Source of the DNA: an uncultured Eubacteriales bacterium
GTDB lineage: Bacteria > Bacillota > Clostridia > Oscillospirales > CAG-272
Length of the DNA stretch: 19,234 bases
NCBI GenBank assembly: GCA_934462885.1
Contig: CAKSJC010000005.1
Location: 1-19,234, forward strand
Reading direction: 5' to 3'
A program made the translations under genes and the position numbers. Positions 14,666 to 19,234 of the stretch are shown here, in pieces. A model generated the notes under the pieces. That model was not told where the DNA came from. It saw only the letters and a program-made list of their open reading frames with translations, and did not search any database. The stretch's first letter is position 1. Each line of letters begins with the position of its first letter.

Positions 14666-16444
14666 ATGAAGAAAACAGACAATAAAAAAGGCATCCGTTC
14701 CGCCATTCCGAGAATATCCGGCTATTTGCGTTCAAGCATTGGAATTATTATCGTCGCCCTGATCCTTGCGGCTCTCAGCGCGGTCATGACAATCATAGGT
14801 CCCGATAAGATCGGTCGGATCGCCACGTTGATGTCGGACGGTCTTGGCGGCACCATTGACCTTGCGGCGATTGCAAAGATCGGTATTTCCCTTGCAGTCA
14901 TCTATATACTCAGCGCGCTTTTCAGCTTTATTCAGCACTATACGATGTCCGTCGTCACGCTGAAAATGTCCTACCGTATGCGCGGCGAGCTGTCCGAGAA
15001 GATCAATAAAGTACCGCAGAAATACTTTAACACAACTTCACAGGGCGACATTCTCAGCCGCATTACAAACGATGTGTCCACATTGCAGCAGGGATTGACG
15101 AACAGTATGCCGACGATCATCAGCGCCGCAACGCAGTTTGTCGGCTGTCTGATCATGATGTTCGTCACCGAATGGCGGCTCGCCCTCATTTCTATCGGCG
15201 TAACCGTCATCGGTATGTTCCTGACTGTACTGATTATGTCGAAATCGCAGCGTTTCTTCGCGGCACGCCAAAAGAGTCTCGGCGAGCTGAACGGATATGT
15301 GGAAGAAATGTATTCCGGTCATGAGGTCGTGCGCATCAGCCGTGCAGAGCGTAAGGTTTGCGCAAAGTTTGATACGCTAAATGCCGAAGTCTACGACGCA
15401 AACTGGAAGTCGCAGTTTCTCTCCGGCATGATGCAGCCGCTCATGAACATTATCGGAAACATCGCCTATGTTGCCGTATGTGTTTTCGGCTCGATCCTTG
15501 CCATGAACGGCACAATTGAGTTCGGTGTGATCGTTTCTTTCATTCTCTATGTCCGCTTGTTCACTTCTCCGCTGACGCAGATGGCGCAGGGTATGACAAA
15601 TATGCAAACAGCGTCCGCCTCCGCTCACCGCATTTTCGACTTCCTTGAAAGCGAAGAAATGCCGGACGAGAGCGGGAAAACGACTGCTCTTACCGATGTT
15701 CACGGCACTGTCAGCTTTGAGCACGTCCGCTTCAGCTACCCCGACACTCCGGATAAGATCATTATCAAGGATTTTTCCGCCGAGGTGCATCCGGGTCAGA
15801 AGGTTGCGATCGTCGGTCCGACCGGCGCCGGAAAAACGACTATGGTCAATCTTCTTATGCGCTTCTTTGAGATAGGCAGCGGCACAATCAAGATTGACGG
15901 CGTTCCGATCTCCGACATGAGTCGGGAGAATGTGCATAAGCTGTTCAGCATGGTTTTGCAGGACACTTGGCTCTTTGAGGGAACTGTCAGAGAAAATCTC
16001 GTTTACAACATGGAGGGCATCACCGACGAACAGCTTGAAAAAGTCTGCCGCGCTTGCGGGCTTGACAAATTTGTCCATGCGCTGCCGCAGGGATTTGACA
16101 CAGTTCTTTCGGAAAGCGCAAGTATCTCGGCAGGACAAAAACAGCTTCTTACCATTGCGCGCGCCATGCTGCAAAATGCGCCTATGCTTATCCTCGACGA
16201 GGCAACCTCCTCAGTCGATACACGTACCGAGCTTTTGATCCAATGCGCAATGGATGAACTCACGAAAGGACGCACCAGCTTTGTGATAGCGCACCGCCTT
16301 TCCACCGTCAAAAACGCCGATCTGATACTTGTCATGCGAGACGGAGATGTGATTGAGAGCGGAACGCATGAGGAACTGATGCAGCGCGGCGGCTTCTACG
16401 CTGAGCTTTACAACAGCCAGTTTGATGATAAAATCGCTTCATAA
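14666..16444 (+). CDS. ABC exporter half-transporter with intact catalytic site
   Basis: This is a 592-residue partner of the preceding gene, with membrane helices at about 20-310 and an ATPase domain at about 345-590. Walker A is GPTGAGKTT at 384-392. Walker B is MLILDEA at 507-513 with the catalytic glutamate E512. The switch is IAHRLST with H543. The signature is the altered SISAGQ at 486-491. In a heterodimer this altered signature would face the degenerate Walker B site of the first subunit, leaving one competent site built from this Walker A/B and the partner's VSGGQ. AAGGAGGGA precedes the ATG. A terminator follows at once, so this is the last gene of the MarR operon. Confidence 0.95.
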   Translation: MKKTDNKKGIRSAIPRISGYLRSSIGIIIVALILAALSAVMTIIGPDKIGRIATLMSDGLGGTIDLAAIAKIGISLAVIYILSALFSFIQHYTMSVVTLKMSYRMRGELSEKINKVPQKYFNTTSQGDILSRITNDVSTLQQGLTNSMPTIISAATQFVGCLIMMFVTEWRLALISIGVTVIGMFLTVLIMSKSQRFFAARQKSLGELNGYVEEMYSGHEVVRISRAERKVCAKFDTLNAEVYDANWKSQFLSGMMQPLMNIIGNIAYVAVCVFGSILAMNGTIEFGVIVSFILYVRLFTSPLTQMAQGMTNMQTASASAHRIFDFLESEEMPDESGKTTALTDVHGTVSFEHVRFSYPDTPDKIIIKDFSAEVHPGQKVAIVGPTGAGKTTMVNLLMRFFEIGSGTIKIDGVPISDMSRENVHKLFSMVLQDTWLFEGTVRENLVYNMEGITDEQLEKVCRACGLDKFVHALPQGFDTVLSESASISAGQKQLLTIARAMLQNAPMLILDEATSSVDTRTELLIQCAMDELTKGRTSFVIAHRLSTVKNADLILVMRDGDVIESGTHEELMQRGGFYAELYNSQFDDKIAS

Positions 16445-16463
16445 AAAGCAAAGCAGATAAATA

Positions 16464-16496
16464 CAAAAAGGATGGATTTTTCGCCATCCTTTTTTG
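16464..16496 (+). terminator. Rho-independent terminator of the MarR-ABC exporter operon
   Basis: The stem AAAAAGGATGG/CCATCCTTTTT surrounds a short T-rich loop and ends in a run of T, about 20 bases after the exporter stop codon. The A-run on the 5' side makes it potentially bidirectional. Confidence 0.9.
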
Positions 16497-16854
16497 TGTG
16501 TCTGTGAAGAAGTTTCCGAGAGGAGTGTTGCAAGATTTTTTTCAATGTAGCTGACAGCGTATTTTTCAGTCGAGCGAGGTGACTATATATATTCAATCAA
16601 ATGGGCGGTATCTGAACAAATGGCGGGAGATATAAATTGAGCAGAAAAAAACACGACACACGGCGCTAAAAGTGGTATACATTATAAAAAGTGCAAACCT
16701 TACAAAGGTGTTGTTCTCTGCGAGGTTTATATTAATCTTAAGCGAGTTTTATGGATGGAATAACTCCGGCGCAATCACGGTGGAGTTATTCATCGCGCGG
16801 TCGAAAAAGATATCACACGAAAAATTTCGCGGCGTAAACATCACGGCCGTGCCT
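16497..16854. other. Intergenic stretch with one inverted repeat, no supported gene
   Basis: A rightward frame starting at 16672 runs into the alkyltransferase gene on the opposite strand and has no good ribosome binding site, so it is not called. The only clear structure is the inverted repeat at 16758-16791. The stretch may be decayed sequence. Confidence 0.4.
16758..16791. repeat. Inverted repeat GAATAACTCC ... GGAGTTATTC
   Basis: Perfect 10-base arms at 16758-16767 and 16782-16791 enclose 14 bases that can add a CCG/CGG pairing. It lies about 60 bases beyond the 3' end of the leftward alkyltransferase gene. No T-run follows in either direction, so it is not a classical terminator. It could cap an mRNA end or be a protein site. 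Confidence 0.4.
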
Positions 16855-17163
16855 TCACATATCCCATTGATACGTTTTCAAGTCGACATGACAGTCGTCC
16901 ATCAAAACAACGCCCTCTTGCCTTAGCAGTTCCGCTTGCTTAACCCAGCCCGGTACCAACCTGCCTGCGTGATTCACAACGCGATGGCACGGATACTGCC
17001 CGTAATAGTCGGCACGGCTAAGCACCGTTCCTACTAATCGCGCGTTCCGCTCTCTTCCGATCAGCCGGGCAATCTGACCGTAGGTAGCTACACGCCCCTC
17101 CGGTATTTCCTCCACGATCGAGAGAATTTCATATATTAATCGTTCGTCTGATAAACGTCCCAT
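16855..17163 (-). CDS. Single-domain alkyltransferase-like (MGMT-family) protein
   Basis: This 102-residue protein equals the C-terminal DNA-binding and active-site domain of O6-alkylguanine-DNA alkyltransferase. It has the helix-turn-helix part VATYGQIARLIGRERNARLVG at about 25-45, with the arginine-finger motif RNARLVG, and the active-site motif PCHRVV with C59. The usual N-terminal domain is absent. With cysteine present it could still transfer alkyl groups; related short ATL proteins mark O6-alkylguanine for nucleotide excision repair. GGGGGAG lies just before the ATG at 17163. The reading frame continues open to 17295 (other ATGs at 17175 and 17178), but that extension is unlike the family and contains the ribosome binding site. 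It appears to be a monocistronic DNA repair gene. Confidence 0.88.
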   Translation of the reverse strand: MGRLSDERLIYEILSIVEEIPEGRVATYGQIARLIGRERNARLVGTVLSRADYYGQYPCHRVVNHAGRLVPGWVKQAELLRQEGVVLMDDCHVDLKTYQWDM

Positions 17164-17320
17164 CGTCTCCCCCATCATACCAATATAGCATAACATAAAG
17201 AAAGTAAACCGGAGTTTTTTCGTTGTATACCGAGAAGCTTTGATTGTATATTTTGCTTCTTCGTTTTTAGTTTTCCTTAGTTCTTCCGAAAACATTCTCG
17301 AACCGGCTTAGTGAAAAAGT

Positions 17321-17354
17321 AAAACCTTCCCAAACGGAGTTCGGGAAGGTTTTT
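17321..17354 (-). terminator. Terminator of the tRNA-Ser transcript
   Basis: The stem AACCTTCCC/GGGAAGGTT has an 11-base loop and T-runs on both sides. It starts three bases after the tRNA 3' end on the minus strand. It would release the tRNA precursor and separate it from the alkyltransferase gene. Confidence 0.8.
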
Positions 17355-17356
17355 GA

Positions 17357-17442
17357 CGGAGGGTGTGGGATTCGAACCCACGTGACATTGCTGTCAAACG
17401 GTTTTCAAGACCGCCTCGTTATGACCGCTTCGATAACCCTCC
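17357..17442 (-). tRNA. tRNA-Ser (anticodon TGA)
   Basis: This is a complete 86-base class II tRNA on the minus strand. The acceptor arms are GGAGGGT/ACCCTCC, the serine-type D arm contains CGAAGCGGTCATAACGA, and the anticodon stem is GCGGT/ACCGT around loop CTTGAAA (anticodon TGA). A long variable arm and a T arm with GTGGGTTCGAATCCCAC follow, and the discriminator is G. The three bases after it are not CCA, so the tail must be added by nucleotidyltransferase. It reads UCN codons. A consensus promoter lies about 140 bases upstream and a terminator directly downstream. Confidence 0.95.
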
Positions 17443-17498
17443 GTAGATATATTCAATTATCTTCAAATCTTGCTTCAGATTTAGCAGATTCGGCACTA

Positions 17499-17524
17499 TT
17501 GAAAAAAAGAGTCAATTTTTTCAA
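17499..17524. repeat. Inverted repeat TTGAAAAAA ... TTTTTTCAA in the tRNA-Ser leader
   Basis: Arms of 9 bases (17499-17507 and 17516-17524) with an 8-base loop lie between the tRNA promoter and the tRNA. The structure would form in the 5' leader of the precursor and may guide processing or attenuate transcription. Confidence 0.35.
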
Positions 17525-17583
17525 ATGTAATAACCAAGGTGACATATAAGAATACATTTGCCGTCAACTTTCTGACAGGGTTT

Positions 17584-17612
17584 ATTATACTATATTATCC
17601 TCTTTTTGTCAA
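17584..17612 (-). promoter_or_regulatory. Consensus promoter of tRNA-Ser
   Basis: On the minus strand TTGACA (17607-17612), 17 bases and TATAAT (17584-17589) match the vegetative consensus at all twelve positions. This is expected for a stable RNA gene. The leader before the tRNA is unusually long at about 135 bases. Confidence 0.85.
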
Positions 17613-17816
17613 GTATTTATACAAAAAAACACCTGCTGCTTCTGTGTATTGTAAGTAGGCATGAGCCTGTTATCTGAAAATGTATTGTATTCACAGGACT
17701 CAGAAGTATTTGAGCAGAGCCGAAGCATGGGAGTGCGATTCGTAAAGCGGCTCGCCTGTTTTTATAGATAATGGAATTTCATTCGGTAAATTTTGTAGGA
17801 GAAGAGTAAAAAAGAA
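17613..17816. other. Intergenic stretch with a GC-rich imperfect hairpin and T-run
   Basis: No gene is supported here. GAGCCG (17717-17722) and CGGCTC (17748-17753) are complementary and are followed by GCCTGTTTTTA, which resembles a rightward terminator with a long loop. What it would terminate is unclear, since no rightward gene precedes it, so a small RNA between about 17620 and 17765 is possible. I recognise no riboswitch class. Confidence 0.35.
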
Positions 17817-18403
17817 ATGAAATTAAAATTTCTTCCGAGATATTAAAAAACTTTATCTTTGTTCAGTACCCATAAGCCGTCCGGAAGCCTTCAACAAGGT
17901 AATAAAAATAAAAACGCCGGAAATTGTTAATATTCTTGATAATACCACCGATGAATACAATAATAATGAACCATATAAATATGATGTTCTTTCAATGATG
18001 CTTAATTTACTTTTTATTACAGTTTGTCGTTTTTATACCGAGATGTTTGACGATATCGAATTTTCATATTTTGAGAGAGTTAATAAAATACAGCTTCAGT
18101 TTGAAAGCGATATCTGCAAAGCTTACAGCTTATCGAAACCTGCGTCCGAATATCATATCGGCAAATACTATCTTTCGCATATATTTTAAACTGTTACAGA
18201 ATACTCTGTTATGAATTTATTTATAAGCCTTGCGTATTGCGAAAGCTAAAAATCTTCTTTCAAAAACAAATAAGAGCATTTCCGAAATCGTTAAAATATG
18301 CGGTTTTTCTGACAGAAAAAACACAATATTTGAGGAAAAGGAAGAGCTTGTCAATGAACTTTTTGAAGGTATTAGCTTAAAAAATTCGGACGACATGCCA
18401 TAA
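17817..18403 (+). pseudogene. Broken AraC-family transcriptional regulator
   Basis: Two pieces on the plus strand match one AraC-type regulator. The first, in frame from about 17827 to 18189, gives the end of the sensor domain, the linker and the first helix-turn-helix of the AraC domain, ending in ASEYHIGKYYLSHIF. A TAA at 18187-18189 follows, where relatives have lysine after SHIF/SHLF. Reading through it gives TVTEYSVMNLFISL. A frame change near 18232 then leads to RIAKAKNLLSKTNKSISEI, continuing VKICGFSD, the second AraC helix-turn-helix, ending at 18403. The conserved end of the domain (SYFxRxFKK...G) is missing. The ATG at 17817 reaches a stop after nine codons, so the start is also broken. 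At least three lesions make a working product very unlikely. The former targets are unknown. Confidence 0.75.
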
Positions 18404-18413
18404 GTCGTCCGAA
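18385..18413 (-). terminator. Hairpin at the end of the AraC pseudogene
   Basis: Perfect 10-base arms TTCGGACGAC (18385-18394) and GTCGTCCGAA (18404-18413) flank a 9-base loop. A T-run follows only on the minus strand, so it would terminate leftward transcription. On the plus strand it could still stabilise an mRNA end. It contains the last codons of the pseudogene. Confidence 0.5.
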
Positions 18414-18493
18414 AAAGTAAATTAACAATTTAACGTAGAATTATAAGAATGCTTTATGTATACTCTATTCTGTAAGAAAAACGGAGGATGACC

Positions 18494-19234
18494 GTGAAAA
18501 AGAAAAAAGGATGCTTTCTCAGGTTTGTTTTTTTTGCGGTTCTGCTCGTGTTATTAATAAGAGCCGCTTTTTTTGACAATTTAACGGTTGTAAAGTATAC
18601 AGTTAAAACCGATATTGTTACAAAAAATCATACTTTTGTTTTGCTAACCGACCTTCACTCCACATATTTCGGAGAAGATCAGGAAGAGCTTGCCGAACGT
18701 ATAATTTCATATTCTCCCGAAGCGGTTTTTTTTGTAGGGGATATATCCGATGAAAAGAACGGATTTAACGGAGCAGAGGCTATTCTCCGTCGGATATCCG
18801 GTCTTTATTCGTGCTACTTCACGGCGGGTAATCACGAACGCTGGCTTGAATTTACCGATGATATTAATTCTTTAATGGAGGCATACGGCGCTATTCCCAT
18901 GGGTGGAAGAACACTTGAACTCGGAGACGGGATCCGTCTTTTCGGACTTGACGATCCGCTCTTTTATAACGGTGATTTTGCAAAAAAACTTGCAGATTCA
19001 GAGACGTCAGATGAATATTTTGATATACTTATGTCTCACCGTCCCGAGTATGCGGAAGAATATGTCGAGGCAGGGTTTGATATGACGGTATGCGGACACG
19101 CACACGGGGGGCAGGTGCGTATTCCGGTAGTGTTAAACGGATTGTACGCCCCGAATCAGGGATTCTTTCCGAAATATGCGGGAGGACGCTACGAAATAGA
19201 AGGAAAAAACGTTATTGTCAGCCGAGGACTTGTG
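18494..19234 (+). CDS. Membrane-anchored metallophosphoesterase (3' end outside window)
   Basis: A rightward gene runs off the right edge with 247 codons visible. It starts at GTG 18494 after ACGGAGGATGACC. The N-terminus has a basic MKKKKG and a hydrophobic helix at about 9-25, an uncleaved anchor or signal. The calcineurin-like metallophosphoesterase motifs follow in order: TDLHS (D53, H55), VGDIS (D83), AGNHE (N113, H114), SHRPE (H182) and CGHAHGGQ (H202, H204). These bind a dinuclear metal centre. The closest general type is the YkuE-like group of envelope phosphoesterases, whose substrates (lipid or nucleotide phosphates) vary. The domain should face outside. No stop is seen, so the exact C-terminus is unknown. 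Confidence 0.9.
   Translation, partial: MKKKKGCFLRFVFFAVLLVLLIRAAFFDNLTVVKYTVKTDIVTKNHTFVLLTDLHSTYFGEDQEELAERIISYSPEAVFFVGDISDEKNGFNGAEAILRRISGLYSCYFTAGNHERWLEFTDDINSLMEAYGAIPMGGRTLELGDGIRLFGLDDPLFYNGDFAKKLADSETSDEYFDILMSHRPEYAEEYVEAGFDMTVCGHAHGGQVRIPVVLNGLYAPNQGFFPKYAGGRYEIEGKNVIVSRGLV

Noticed and set aside
15377..16174. 265-codon open frame on the minus strand
   Set aside because: It is antisense to the second ABC exporter gene, whose motifs are fully intact.
16672..16926. 84-codon rightward frame
   Set aside because: It has no ribosome binding site, overlaps the alkyltransferase gene on the other strand, and contains the inverted repeat at 16758-16791.
17164..17295. N-terminal extension of the alkyltransferase
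   Set aside because: It is lysine-rich, unlike the family, and includes the ribosome binding site of the ATG at 17163.

Overview
The window looks like a low-to-moderate GC Gram-positive chromosome, most likely class Clostridia. It carries an HPr kinase/phosphorylase (a Firmicutes-type regulator), an S-layer-homology (SLH) cell-wall protein, strong purine-rich ribosome binding sites, near-consensus TTGACA-17-TATAAT promoters, and a tRNA-Ser gene with no encoded CCA. No phage, transposase, CRISPR or plasmid gene was seen.

Left part (1-7090). A strong leftward promoter drives a short region containing the 5' half of a tRNA-Ser-like sequence whose 3' half does not fold. Next, on the minus strand, is a large secreted SLH protein with at least six tandem ~100-residue repeats. 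Rightward genes follow: a serine hydrolase of the beta-lactamase/penicillin-binding fold, a MarR-type regulator and hprK. hprK is followed by about 230 bases of unrecognised sequence and a terminator with a perfect 23-bp stem.

Middle part (7090-16500) is an exporter island with two separately controlled modules. Module 1 is a leftward TetR-family regulator divergent from an operon of two ABC ATPases, one large ABC-2-type permease with a big extracytoplasmic insert, and a TerB-like small helical protein. Module 2 is a MarR regulator followed by two full-length ABC exporter half-transporters. Their sequence motifs predict an asymmetric heterodimer of the BmrCD / LmrCD / TM287-288 kind. Each regulator has promoter-proximal inverted repeats that could be operators. 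The regulators probably respond to a toxic compound or host/competitor peptide and release export, but the substrate cannot be read from the sequence.

Right part (16500-19234). A leftward single-domain alkyltransferase-like protein (PCHR motif) is followed by a leftward tRNA-Ser(TGA) with its own consensus promoter and terminator. A rightward AraC-family regulator is broken by an in-frame stop and a frameshift. The last gene is a membrane-anchored metallophosphoesterase running off the right edge.

No wholly new system is demonstrated. The least conventional items are the TetR/dual-ATPase/permease/TerB-like operon with an internally duplicated extracytoplasmic domain, the repeat-rich SLH protein, and the promoter-driven broken tRNA-Ser-like locus at the left edge.
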